Assembly: GCA_015698045.1 (NCBI GenBank)
Contig: BLAL01000302.1
Span: forward strand, 434,001 to 498,000
DNA length: 64,000 nt
Source of the DNA: Rhizophagus clarus
Lineage: Eukaryota; Glomeromycota; Glomeromycetes; Glomerales; Glomeraceae
Reading direction: 5' to 3'
Both the position numbers and the translations under genes were made by a program. The first letter of the stretch is position 1. Each line of letters starts with the position of its first letter. Shown here piece by piece: positions 47,440 to 59,676 of the stretch. The notes beneath the pieces are model-generated. The model was not told the origin of the DNA. It made no database searches and worked only from the letters and a program-made list of their open reading frames with translations.

Positions 47440-49967
47440 ATGACTCACCGGGACGTTCATAACCCTTTCTTGTTCGAAATTGCATGGGAGGTTGCAAACA
47501 AAGGTAAATTTGAATAATTTTTATTAATACTGTATGGTATTATTTTTAAAACAAATTTCGTTTTTACAAAGTTGGAGGAATTTATACGGTAATAAAAACT
47601 AAAGCTCCTGTAACAGTTCATGAGTTTGGGGACAGATATACGCTCATTGGACCTTTAGCCTACAAGACCGCTGCTGCAGAGGTTGAATCAGAAAATGTTA
47701 CTAATCCTCATATGAGAGAAATTCTTAATGAGATGACAAACCAAGGGGTCAAATGGATGTATGGTCGATGGTTAATAGAGGGCGCTCCCCATGTTCTTTT
47801 ATTTGACACCAAGTCAATTGCTGATAGATTAGATTCGTGGAAGGGCGATTTATGGAATGTTGCTGGAATTCCTTCACCACCAAATGATCAAGAGACAAAT
47901 GATGCTATTTTATTTGGTTATCTTGTTGGATGGTTTTTGGGAGATGTGAGTAAAGTTATCATTGTACTCGATACATTATATATTTGTTATGACGATTAGA
48001 ATCTTGATCCTGTAATCAAGGGGTACTTCACTTGTTTCTATGTTAATGATTGTTTAATAATAGTTTGTAGTTCGAGAAACAAAGAAAGCCGTTATAGCAC
48101 ATTTTCATGAATGGCTTGCTGGTATTGCTATTCCTTTGCTCCGCAAGCGCCGTACAGATCTGACCACAATTTTCACAACACATGCAACTCTTTTGGGACG
48201 ATATCTATGTGCTGGTTCCGTCGATTTTTATAATAATATACAACATTTTTCTGTTGATGAAGAGGCTGGAAAACGTGGGATATATCATCGTTATTGCATT
48301 GAACGTGGTGCTGCACATTGTGCCGATGTATTCACAACGGTTAGTCAAATTACTGCTTTTGAAGCTGAACACTTATTAAAAAGGAAACCAGGTAATTACA
48401 AATTAAAATTAATAAAGTACACATTAATTTATACAAAAAAAAATATATTAATAAATTGTTTCTAAAATTAGATGGGGTTCTCCCAAATGGATTAAATGTT
48501 GTAAAATTTTCCGCGATGCATGAATTTCAAAATTTGCATGCAAGGAATAAGGAGAAGATTCATAATTTTATCCGCGGACATTTTTATGGTCACTACGATT
48601 TTGATCTTGACAATACTCTATATTTCTTTACAGCTGGTCGCTATGAGTACAGAAATAAGGGTGTTGATATGTTTATTGAATCTTTATCCCGTAAGTAATA
48701 TGTAATTATCACAAAATAATTATTTTATATTGAATCATCTGTATTCTTTTTCAGGTCTTAACCATAGGTTAAAAGCTTGTAACTCACCAATGACCGTTGT
48801 TGCATTTATTGTTATGCCTGCGGCAACCCAATCATATGCTGTGGAAGCACTGAAAGGTCAAGCTGTCACTAAACAACTTCAGGAGACAGTCAAAGATATC
48901 ACAGAGAAAATTGGTCAAAGAATATTTGATAAAGCTGCGCGCTATACAGGGTATGTGTTTGATGTTACTGATATTTCTTTTGTAATTATATTTACGATAT
49001 TGTCTCTCTCTCTTTTCTAGCGGTGATATTTCACGTGCTGTCATAGATCCAACAGAACTGCTGACAAACGAAGAAAAAATACTACTAAAACGACGCGTTA
49101 TCGCTCTTAAAAGCAATTCACTGCCACCGATAGTCACACACAATTTAATCGACGATGGTTCAGATCCTATCTTAAACCAATTACGTCGTCTGCAACTTTT
49201 CAATTACTCATCTGATCGCGTAAAGGTTGTATTCCATCCTGAATTTCTAAGTTCCAACAATCCTTTAATCAGCATCGAGTATGAAGATTTCGTTCGTGGT
49301 TGCCATCTTGGTGTTTTCCCAAGTTATTATGAGCCTTGGGGATATACTCCCGCAGAATGCACCGTTATGGGTGTTCCATCCGTGACCACTAATCTTTCAG
49401 GTTTTGGTGGTTTCGTTGAGGAAATATTAGAGAAATCTTCGTAAGTTTGTTCATTTTAATTAATTCAAGCGTTTTATGTTATTTTTAGATTAAACTATTT
49501 TATTTTCCTTATATAGAGATTACGGTATCTACATAGTAGACCGTCGGTTGAAATCTGTTGATGAATCCGTTGAACAACTCGCGGATTATATGTTACAATT
49601 CTGCCAAAAGTCGCGGCGTCAAAGAATTAATCAACGTAACAGAACTGAAAGACTATCGGATTTGTTGGATTGGAAAGTTATGGGAATGGAATATGTGAGA
49701 GCAAGAAAACTTGCATTACATAGAGCATATCCAGATTCATTTGGAGGTAGCGATTCCGATGGTTTTGATCAACAAAAAGTCAAAATTCCAAAACCATTAT
49801 CAGCTCCCGCATCTCCAAGAATTCGTGGAGGTAATATTTCAGTGGATGATTTAACGAGTAATATGCAACAATTAGGATATGATGATGATGAATATCCGTT
49901 CCCTCCGTTTCCACTTATCTTGAAACGACCTGATCGACCTGATTCAGAACGCGACTTGTTGAGTTGA
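47440..49967 (+). CDS. GSY1: Glycogen [starch] synthase, GT3 family
   Basis: Seven exons keep frame: 47440-47503, 47572-47945, 48064-48391, 48472-48690, 48755-48950, 49021-49440 and 49517-49967, giving 683 residues. Seen in order: [20 protein letters not shown] (UDP-glucose/acceptor loop), [55 protein letters not shown], and the catalytic C-domain block [20 protein letters not shown]. The Arg-rich regulatory helix that senses glucose-6-phosphate in yeast Gsy2 is present (about 566-582, [20 protein letters not shown]). A Ser/Pro tail ([13 protein letters not shown]) resembles the phosphorylation sites of the family. The enzyme adds glucose from UDP-glucose to glycogen in the cytosol. In these fungi glycogen is a main form in which plant carbon is stored. 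The gene looks intact and allosterically regulated. Confidence 0.97.
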
Positions 49968-50395
49968 ACAATAAAGTCGTGTAGTTATTATATACATTTA
50001 TGAATAAACAATTAAACAATTAGCAGAACGAACGACAATCTAAAAATATTCGAGATAACCTGTTATTATATATTTATATTATATATATAATTATATATAA
50101 ATACTTATTTATTCTATTGAAAAAGATAAAACAAAATAAAGTAAAAAAAGATCATACAAATTTAAAACATTAAATTCGATATTTATAATTTCCTTAAAAA
50201 AGCAGAATTTCTAATTCCGTGAGAACTTAAACTCGACAATCGCAACAAATAAATAAGACGCGTGCCGCGTGGTGCAGATCGGATTATCGTGACCAGTGGA
50301 AATTCGCCACGCTTATTATTGATTATTCTATACAAACATTTTTTTTATTTTGTCGAAATTATAGTTTTCTGTTTTTTTTTTTAAAAAAAAAAAAA
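49968..50395 (+). promoter_or_regulatory. Intergenic region, Sec63 promoter with ACGCGTGC
   Basis: AT-rich 3' flank of glycogen synthase with TATATA runs, then a more GC-rich patch (50240-50320) with ACGCGTGCCGCGTGG at 50258, followed by an A run directly before the Sec63 start. Confidence 0.4.
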
Positions 50396-53260
50396 ATGCG
50401 ATACATTTACGATGAACAGGGTGTCACATTTAACTATTTTCTTCTAACTTTTATAGCAATATTTCTTATTCCAACTACATATTTCTCGCTTTTCAATACA
50501 GAAAAGGGTTTGTTTCATGAATGTTCAAAAATTTTATTAAATCAAACTTTTCTTGTTTTTCCTGGTAATGCTTTATTTTTTTAAAAAAATAATAATAATA
50601 TAATTTTACAACACAGATGCGAAATTACGTAAGCTTTCTTGTAATTGTGAAGCATGCTTACGTAAAGAAAATTACCTAAAAAACCGAAAATTAAGTCCAA
50701 CAGATCGTATCAGCAAAAAGTTGTATAAATTTAAACTGATAGATTTATTCTTATATGACCAAAAAAGTTGACTTGTTTACTTTTAAATAGGGCAATTTTT
50801 GTTGCGGTTGGGTGGATATTTTTTGCTTATTTAGTTTATCAGGTTACAACCGTTAAAATTGAAATTGATGTGTGGGATCCGTATGAAGTATTAGGCATCT
50901 CTGAGGTAAATATCTCTATGTAGCATTAAACAACCCGAAAATACTTTATGTATTAAATAATATAATTTATAATTTTTATAGGGTACACCACTACCACAAA
51001 TTAAAAAACATTTCAAGGAACTTAGCAGGAAATGGTAATTATTTTATGATTATTTATGCGTCAGTAAATATTTCATTATTTCAAACACTTTAATTTTCAA
51101 GGCATCCTGATAAGGCCCCAGAAGATAAGAAGGCTGAATATGAACTCAAATTCATCGACTTCACTAAAGCTTATAAAGTGTAAATATTTCTTTCATGGTT
51201 AAAATTTGGTATCTTTACTAAATATTCTAATATTTGGCAGACTGACTGATGATGATATACGCAAGAATTATGAAGAATGGGGTCATCCCGATGGCAAGCA
51301 AGGTTAGATTAAAATTATTTTTATAATTATGTACCGCTCTACATTATTTGAGACAAATATATGATTTTTTTTTAAAAAAAATAGCTTTTTCTTTGGGTAT
51401 TGCACTACCAACTTGGTTGGTTGAAGCTAAAAATAGTCCATTTGTTCTTGGAATTTATGCCCTTGCGTTTGGAATCGGACTTCCTTTCTTTGTGGTAATT
51501 ACAAGTTAATCATCTTATCAACTAAATTATTATCTAATTAATTTACGTTTATATAGGGTCGATGGTGGTATAGTTCTAATGCTTATACTAAGGATGGAAT
51601 TAGAACTCATACAATGGATTTGTATTTCAAAGAGTTAAGGAATAATTCCACTATTAAACAAATATTAGATCTGCTTTCTGCTTCAGTGGAATATAAAGAA
51701 TTAGTAGAACAGCGGCCATCAGATACGACACTGCTACCGCAAATAATTTCATCATTAAAAGAAGAATTGGACAAAAGATTTAGTGAAAAATATCAACCAA
51801 GTAAAAGAGTATGATTGAAGGTTTAACATAATATCTATAAATAATTTTCTAAGATTACTTAATATACATTTTATAATTTATAGTATATTGCACCATATTG
51901 TCAAAAAGCAAATGCATTATTACATGCTCATTTGTTGAGAATTAATTTTTCCGATGAGGATTTGCTGAAAGGTAAAATATAGTATAATTACAAGTCATTA
52001 ACATTTTCAACCTATTTGATAATTAATTTTGTTTCTTTACGTATGTAAAGATAAATATTTTATTGTTGAAAGGTCTATACATCTTATCAACGGCATACTT
52101 GATATTGCAATAGCACATCGCTGGCTACAGACAAGTTTACGTTGTATGGAACTTTCTCAACTTTTAGTTCAAGCAATGTGGTTTCAAGATAGTTCCCTTG
52201 TTCAGTTACCTTATATTAATCAAGATGTATTAAAAACAATGAAGCTTAAAAAGAAAAACATCAGAAACATCATTCAACTTCGGGAAATGAACGATGAGGA
52301 AAGGAAGTAAGTTTGGAATCTCAGAATTTTTTTTACAAGAAAAATTTAATTTTATATTTTCCATTGTTTAAGGAATGTATTTAAAGTATTATCTCCTACT
52401 GAGTATGATTCCCTCATGCGAATTGCTGGTGCATACCCGCTTTTAAAAATTGATCAAGCAAATTTCAAAGGTATGAAAGTGAGTATTCATCCCAAATTTA
52501 AGAATCCGAAATAATTGATGTTTTTAAATCATTTAGTTGCTGGTGATGCAATTATAACTCCGGGATCTATCGTCACATTAATTATTAAATTAAGAATAGT
52601 AAATTCAACATCAAAAGCAAAAGAAATTAAGATAAATGGAGTTAATGAAGGAGATGAGAAAAACGGAACTTTGGACGATGAGGATGAGAAAGGGGAATAT
52701 CTTGACAGTGAAGATGAATTATTATTTGGCGGAAGTAAAAATAAACAAACAGATGAAAAAAATGATTTTGTGCACGCACCATATTTATCAAGAGATAAGA
52801 TACCTTATTGGTGGTTATTTATGGCGGATGATAAAAAAGATAGAATTATAATTGAACCAATGAAAATTACAAATATTGTCACTACTAGAACAATTAGATG
52901 TCATTTTCAAGCACCACATGATCCAGGCTTATATTCTTATGTTGCATATCTTAAGAGTGACTCGTATGTTGGTACCGATATCAGAAAGGATTTAAGGGTA
53001 ATTAGTTTATTTTAAGATTTTTATCTCTGTTTACAATTACTAATTAATTTAAAAAAAATTAGCTTGATGTAAAAGATTTTTCGGAACTTCCTCCAGAGGA
53101 GGAAATTGATGATGAAATTTCAGAACCCGAAGAAGATTCTATTGCCGGACAAATGAAATTAATGAGAGAACAAGGATTTGCAGCAGCAGTAGCAGGAGGT
53201 GGAGACAGTAAGAAAAAGCAAAATAATGATAGTGATACTAGCGATAGTGATGATGATTAA
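50396..53260 (+). CDS. SEC63: Sec63 homologue, ER translocon J-protein
   Basis: Thirteen exons keep frame: 50396-50507, 50617-50719, 50791-50905, 50982-51034, 51102-51179, 51241-51302, 51385-51494, 51557-51808, 51884-51971, 52051-52306, 52373-52470, 52537-52997 and 53063-53260, giving 661 residues. It has an N-terminal membrane helix (FNYFLLTFIAIFLIPTTYF), a Cys-containing loop, a second helix (FVAVGWIFFAYLVYQ), a J domain with intact HPD (residues 129-131, RKWHPDKAPEDKK), a third helix (VLGIYALAFGIGLPFFV), a Brl/Sec63 domain, a beta-sandwich part and a very acidic end (SDTSDSDDD). Sec63 brings BiP/Kar2 to the Sec61 channel for import into the ER. The start is set by the conserved DEQGVTFNYF. 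The Trp codon before HPD is split by an intron. Confidence 0.95.
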
Positions 53261-54193
53261 AAAAAAAAAATAAATAAATAAATAAAATAACAATATTAAT
53301 CATATAACAAAACATAATTCATGACATTTAAAGGTAATAAAAATAAAAATATGATAGCACATTACCGTATTTGCCCAAAAATAAGCAAATACCAAAAATA
53401 AGCAACATCATATTTGTACGGTATCCAAAAATTAGCAAATTGTTGCATAATTAAAATAATTTATCATTACAATTAGAATGAGATTTAAAAAAAACAGGTT
53501 GTCAAAAATATTATACAACTAAAAATAATTTAATGTCAATTACTACAGTAAAGTATAAAGAGGTTGTATAATTTTTTATACAGTCCCCGGTGAAAGTAAT
53601 GGGCAGTGAGAATACTGCTTCTTAATTTGGTCACAACTCCTTTACTATCCCGATTAGATCATTACTTGTTTAATATACCAAATTGAACAGTGGAATGATA
53701 ATTTAAAAAGCAATAAAAAAAAAAGTAATTTCAAATATAAATATTATTTTTATTTTATTATCCAAAACAGCGTCTATTACAATTAAATTTATTTATAAAG
53801 CTGTTAACTTTTTCTTGAAACAAAATTTTAGGAAATTTCTAATTGAACTGGAAATTTTTTGTATTTCCATAAGTAATCATCCTCCTCTTTAAAAAAATGG
53901 CAAATTTCAAAATATTTATTATTTTAAATGTCACACTAAAGCTATTCTTTAAAAAAATACCATTAAAATTAAAGTGATGATTTTACATATTTTGATTTTC
54001 ATCAAGAAAACTTTGGAATACATGCATTTTTGACTAATAATGTAATTTACTAGGCTATTGATATAAAACTTTTAATTATATTAATTCGTGATCTGTGTAA
54101 AAAGTGGAGAATTTAATTATTAAAAACTGGGTTAAAGTTATATATATAGTAGTATATAATAGCATAGAATCTGAAGACATAGCAAATTAAAGT
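53261..54193. other. Intergenic DNA, no gene seen
   Basis: It contains the Sec63 3' end. A small stretch (53355-53440) has repeated CAAAAATAAGCAAAT-like pieces between ACCGTAT and GTACGGTAT, perhaps a tiny decayed MITE. The rest is AT-rich without a frame. Confidence 0.5.
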
Positions 54194-54479
54194 ACAGTAT
54201 TAATGTTAGTAGAAGTGTTAGTAAAAGTAAGGAATAAAAAATGTTTAACAGTAGAACATTGTTAGTAGGAATGTTAGTAGGAGGAAACACATTAGAAAAA
54301 AATATTAGTAAGAATGTTAATAGGATGGAAAAAGAAATTTCAACAAAATGTACCTTTGTATTTATTTTTTAGAAAAACTAATAAAGTAAAAAACTCGATA
54401 GTAGAATATTGTTTAGGACGTTAGTGAGAAGAAATACATTGGAAAAATATATTAATAAGAGTATTAAGAATAACATAAT

Positions 54480-54912
54480 AATGGGAAAAGAAATTTCAAC
54501 AAAAAATATACCTTTATTTTTATTTTTTAGACAAAAACAATAAAGTAAAAATTTGAGAGAGAGAAAAAAAAGTTTTGAAAAAAAAACGATAAATAAATAA
54601 TTAAATCGTGATCATGCAATCACATGATCAACAAAATTATCAATTTTTATTGGTTATTTGGGTAATATTATAAATAACATATGTATCATTACGATATCAT
54701 TAAATAAATAAATAAATATTATAAATAACATAATAATAGGAAAAGAAATTTCAACAAAAAATATACCTTTATCTTTGTAAAAATTTGAGAGAGAGAAAAA
54801 AAGTTTTTGAAAAAAAAAAAAAAAAAAATGATAAATAAATAATTAAATCATGATCATGCAATCACATGATTAATAAAATTATCAATTTTTATTGGTTATT
54901 TGGGTAATATCA
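54480..54912 (+). repeat. Variable tandem repeat inside copy B
   Basis: Two units of the ~185-bp repeat seen at 11690-12335, each with GAAATTTCAACAAAAAATAT and ending in TTATTGGTTATTTGGGTAAT. The second unit lacks part of the TTTATTTTTTAG segment. Confidence 0.65.
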
Positions 54913-55932
54913 TATTCAGCCACATCAGACTCAAAATCGGTCACCTATCGAATGCACAAGTCAATATTAGCGAAGCAGCACAAACTTGATTATTCACTAT
55001 TAGTGCAACTTGAGTTGATAAAATTATTAAAAAATCACTGATTTTATTAAATTTATCAGAATTTTTATACCTAATTAAAGATGATTAAATAAAGTTTTAC
55101 TACCGATTTCATTATAACATTACTAACTTTTTTGTTAATCTTGGATATTTTATTTTTAATTTAAATTGTTTGCTTTGAACTCGAGTTGAACTCAAATTCA
55201 ACTCAAGTTTAACTCGTTCACTCAAGATCTTTGTGTAATATATTGTAGATCTGTAATTGTTTTATTTGTAGTCTATAATTGGCAAAAGCTTATTATAAAC
55301 CAAAATAAAAAACACTATTTATTTATGTATCTGTATTATTAAATTTTACCTTTTTTAGATTTGATATATAATTAAAAAGAAGACCTTTATCTTGATATTT
55401 TGGAATCACGATCATAACAATTGAGTTTAGGTCAAGTTTAACTTGTTTATTGTGATTGATTGTATTGTAGATCTGTATCTGTATTATAATTAAAATAAAG
55501 AAGACAGATCATAACAATCATGATATATTTGAGAAATTAGAACAATTTACGTAAATGTTCTTGAAGGGTAATTAATATAATAATACTAGGTGATAAAAAA
55601 TTGTTTATAAAAAGAGGTTTCATCTTTTTTTTTCTTACAATAAATTTGTTGTCATTATTGTTGTTATTTTTATTATATATTCTTTTTCTTAAAATTTGTT
55701 GCTGTTATTTTTTATTATTATATATTCTTTTTCTTAAAATACCCGCAAATTGGACTGATGCAATAACTGAATATTTAATAAGATATAGGAAATAAAAAAT
55801 TAAATGAAAACTAATAAATAATTTTGATCATATTCTAGTTTTTTTTCCTCTTGCGTTTTCTGATTTAAAAATTAAATAAATAATGTAAAGAAAAAGGAAC
55901 AACTATTACCATAATATACCCAGGAGGAACCG

Positions 55933-55971
55933 CTCTGAATTCTGGAAGAGCTTAGCTTGAAGAATTCAGAG
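55933..55971. other. Conserved hairpin, copy B
   Basis: Arms CTCTGAATTCT and AGAATTCAGAG are identical to copy A (13343-13381). The loop is GGAAGAGCTTAGCTTGA. Confidence 0.75.
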
Positions 55972-56113
55972 ATGGTTTCACGTGAGGTTCACTGGCCAAT
56001 AGGTAGAAAGAAAGTGGAGAAACTTGGTCAGGAATTTTAATGTTAGTAAAATAATAATAAATCATAAAAAAAAATAAAAAAAAATAAAAAATTAATAGTA
56101 TTAACATTTTTAG

Positions 56114-56341
56114 GATTTTTGTGAATAGAGGAATGGTGTGCGAAATGGAAGGTGGTTCCATAAAGGAGAAAGATATTATAGGCAGTTCCGCACAAGGTTT
56201 TGGGACAGACCTGGTAATTATTAAGAATTTTTTTAATTTATATTTAAGTTATTTAAGTTCTAAATTTATATATATTTCTTAGGAAACCACCACAATCGTA
56301 GGCGGCGTAGAAATACTGTGCATTGGTAACCTTGGAATCTG
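56114..56341 (+). other. Exon-like pair carried by copy B
   Basis: TTTTTAG | 56114-56213 | GTAATT and TTCTTAG | from 56283, same borders as 15301-15520. It reads IFVNRGMVCEMEGG, KEKDIIGSSAQGFGTDL, then ETTTIVGGVEILCIGNLGI. The stop of copy A is lost (CTT GGA ATC TGT), so the end differs. Confidence 0.45.
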
Positions 56342-56461
56342 TAAATTATATTTTTTTATTTTTATTTTTTTTTTATTTTGTATTTTTTATATTTTTAAAA
56401 TATTTTTTATTATTATTGTTTTTTATTAAATATATATATATTTTACATTCATCTAATTATT

Positions 56462-58496
56462 ATTTTAATATTTTTTGAGGAACTCTTCCTGCAGATCTGT
56501 GAACCAAATTTTCACGGAAGAAAAATATTTTATTTTCATCATGAAGAAAGGTTTTTTGCTAAGTAAACCAGCTCCAGAAACAGCATCAACGTCTTCTACG
56601 ACTCAAATTACCCCTACTCCTGCTTTAAAGAGCCCACCTTCTGACCGTTTTCACGATGTTATATTAGATTTTATCTCAGAACTCATCAAGAGGAACCCTT
56701 TGGCTTTTAACTCAATAATAACTACAGACCTTTCAGTTATAGACAAGTTCTTCAATACCTATAAGGACCAAACTGTTCCTTGGGAAAAGGCAGCCCGAAA
56801 AGTTAGCGCAGATGTCTATTTCCCTATCATAATTCAATTTTTAGCTACTTTGCTTAATCTCTTTCTTTCAGATGACGAGAACCAGGCAATTCTTCTCATG
56901 GATTCTGAACTTCGCTGAGAATAGGAAGCATACACAAACAAACAATCTCCCAATATGAAAGATCTAGGGGATCCTATACACCAATCAGATGCGTCGATAA
57001 ATTTTGATGCGTTAGATACAAGATCGATAGGATCAGTGGATGACGAAATCCTCACCACACCCCCACGTAATATCACACCTGTACCTATCACGCCCTTGAC
57101 TAAATCTCAGAAAAGGAGTGCTAAAAAGAAGGCCCGTAAGAAGAAACAAAAGTTGCAGTTACAAACTCCTTCTGGACTGGATGAACATGTAGTGCCCACT
57201 TTTAGCACAGAATCTCCTGAGTATACACCCTCTAAACCTTCTGGTTCAAGGACGGTTACTTTTAATCAAAGTTCACTTTCTCCTCCTTCCACATCCTATA
57301 AGCAGCAGTTGAAGCGAGATTCTAAACCACAATCAACTCCTATAGACAATGGAAAGAAACTAAAACAGAAAGAGACAGACAACACATTAAAAAATGGAAA
57401 TGTTATTATCACCGGATATATTCCTCAAGATCAAGAACAAGCACAATTATTGGATCTTGTATTCTATGATATTCTGGCCAAATGGGATAACTATACTCTA
57501 TTGGCCAATTTAGAATGATAGGGTAAGGTCATATCAGTCAGCATAAGGGTGCACAAGAAGTATTTATCTGCGAGGGTTAGACTGATTCCTGACCATAAGT
57601 GCTTGAAATATTATAACGGAGGGGACTGGACTGTCAACTTGGGAGGAATCCCTGTTCAATAGTTTCCTGCTTCCTGGACCCTTTCTGAAAGGAAACAACG
57701 AGAAAAGTTCTAAGCTGTCATGTACAATCTTCCAGAAGACATAACAGACGCCTCCTTATTCCCGAATGGATGCCCTCACCAATTTTTGTTGGACAGTGGC
57801 ATAAAATCTTTTAAAATAGTTAAAGAAGTGAATGGATCCAGAAAGCTGATAGGTTACTTTGATACTTGGGATCACATTTCTACCCGCATTAATAACCCAC
57901 AGCTTTGGAATGACATTAGAATCTCTTGGTGCTGTTATTCCACTCCCAACTTCAAGAATTTACGTAAATCTGCTCGAATTGGCAATGCAGAGAAGTCCTT
58001 AAGGACACCACATGGGTCTAAATTTTCTTTTTCAGGTTCTAATACTAACAACCACAAGAATGATCATAATAAAACTCCCAAATCTGGACGTTCTACCAAG
58101 AAGATCGATCACTCAAGAAACGACCAGTCTAAGAAGCCAGATGTAAAACATTTAATCGCTAGGCTGAAGGCATTATTAGAACATTATGTTTAGTTTAGTT
58201 GGGAGGGATAGATAGAAGATTTCATACTAACTTCTTGTCATGCTTTTGCATTCGCTTTACATGATGTTTTTTGTTTTATTAGATCATAGAATTTTTCTTT
58301 TTTCTTTTTCGTTTTCCTTTATACCTTGAACAATTCTATAACTAGACTTCCTATTACACTAAAGAGAATAGGCTAGGGATATAGTAGTCATGAGATAGTT
58401 TGTGACCCTAGTGTGAGGAACGGGCTGGCTTTTTCATTCCTGATCTTTTGTATTCTTTTCTATCTTTTTTCAGAAATAAAAGCACTTCTTTTGACT

Positions 58497-58529
<33 letters not shown>

Positions 58530-58536
58530 TATTTTT
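56462..58536 (+). mobile_element. Poly-A retroelement with ORF1 only (half-LINE or retrocopy)
   Basis: The 14-mer ATTTTAATATTTTT stands at 56462-56475 and again at 58523-58536. Copy A has it once, at the same place (about 15906). The insert ends in 27 A residues (58497-58523) with AATAAA just upstream (about 58475), like a reverse-transcribed mRNA. It carries one gene, described separately, and no reverse transcriptase, so it must have been moved by enzymes of another element. Confidence 0.88.
56541..58193 (+). pseudogene. ORF1-like retroelement protein, six in-frame stops
   Basis: From ATG at 56541 to TAG after 58190 the same frame is kept for 551 codons, broken only by TGA 56916, TAG 56922, TGA 57516, TAG 57519, TAG 57660 and TAA 57711. 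All can arise by single C-to-T or G-to-A changes. The first third is Ser/Thr/Pro-rich with a helical block. The middle has a strongly basic stretch SAKKKARKKKQK, then a beta-rich part (VISVSIRVHKKYLSARVRLI) that could be an RRM-like fold, PEDITDASLFPNGCPHQFLL, and a Lys/Asn/Ser-rich basic tail. This is the layout of LINE ORF1 RNA-binding proteins, but I know no exact match. No CCHC knuckle is seen. Confidence 0.65.
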
Positions 58537-59048
58537 ACTATTTTATAATTTGATTTAATATCGGCTTATATTCAACTGAAATTAAAAAATTTGACCTCAA
58601 TTATAAGTAATTAAAGCTTATTATAATAAATTGCTTTTATTTAATAAACATTCATTTTTTTTATTAAAGTATTAATTAAATAAACAATCTGTCATTATAT
58701 ATTATATAATATATTGTAATGATGAAATGTCTCCAATAAATTTTTAAAAAAGGAACATTTAGGCGTAACAGATCTAATACCACTGATTCTTCCAAAATGT
58801 TACTAAAATCTTTCCATAGATCAAATTGAGAGAACTAATCTATCAATTTACAATATAAAATCTTGAAATAATTTTTCACATTTTCAAAATATGTGATCAA
58901 ACTCATTTTTGCTAAACTGCCAAAGCCTTTAGATATTTACATGCAATAGTTTTGGCATTTTAATTTAATTTGACGATCATTGATTATTATGATCAATCTA
59001 TTTTTACAGTTTTCTAAACCATGATTTTTTTTTTATTTTTTTTTTTAG

Positions 59049-59676
59049 GTTGCTAGACTCCCAGACTTAGAATGTAAGTTGGAAGGGGTGGGGGAATTTT
59101 TTTTTAATATTAAAGAAACGTTACTAATGTTTCTTTATTTTTTTAGGTTACCAGTCTTTTTGGACGAATCAGACTTGGGAAATGTAAGTTGGAAAGGATG
59201 GTGATTTTTTTTTAATATTAAAGAAATGTTACTAACGTTTCTTTCTTTATTTTTTTTAGGTTGCCGGCCTTCTTGGATGAACCAGACTTGGGAATGTAAG
59301 TTAGAAAGGGCGGGGGATTTTTTTTAATATTAAAGAAACGTTATTAACATTTCTTTTTTTATTTTTTTAGGTTGCCGGCCTTTTTGGATGAACCAGACTT
59401 GGGAATGTAAATTAGAAAGGGTGGGGGATTTTTTTTAATATTAAAGAAATATTATTAACGTTTCTTTTTTTATTTTTTTAGGTTGCTGGTCTTTTTGGAC
59501 GAACTGGACTTAGGAATGTAAGTTGGAAAGGAAGGTGATTTTTTTTAATATTAAAGAAACGTTACTAACGTTTCTTTCTTTATTTTTTCAGATTGCTGGA
59601 CTCCAGACTTGAAATATAAGGAGGGAGGGAGAGAATATTAAAGAAACAGTTTTAACGTTTCTTTTATTTATTTTAG
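59049..59676 (+). repeat. Mini-exon/hairpin tandem array, copy B (six units)
   Basis: Units start at 59049, 59147, 59260, 59371, 59482 and 59592 (98, 113, 111, 111, 110, 85 bp). The four middle modules are 36-37 nt (GTTGCYGGYCTTYTTGGAYG..., ending before GTAAGTT), the first and last only 24-25 nt. Each spacer has T runs and a palindrome. In unit five it is perfect: 12-bp arms AAAGAAACGTTA and complement around one C (59553-59577). Each unit therefore looks like acceptor, mini-exon, donor, hairpin. Confidence 0.85.

Noticed and set aside
50240..50330. Possible tRNA in the GC-richer patch before Sec63
   Set aside because: No cloverleaf pairing and no GGTTCGAATCC-like T-arm could be formed.
4484..53260. 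U12-type introns in the modelled genes
   Set aside because: All modelled donors were read and none is RTATCCTT; no TCCTTAAC branch site stands at the right distance.
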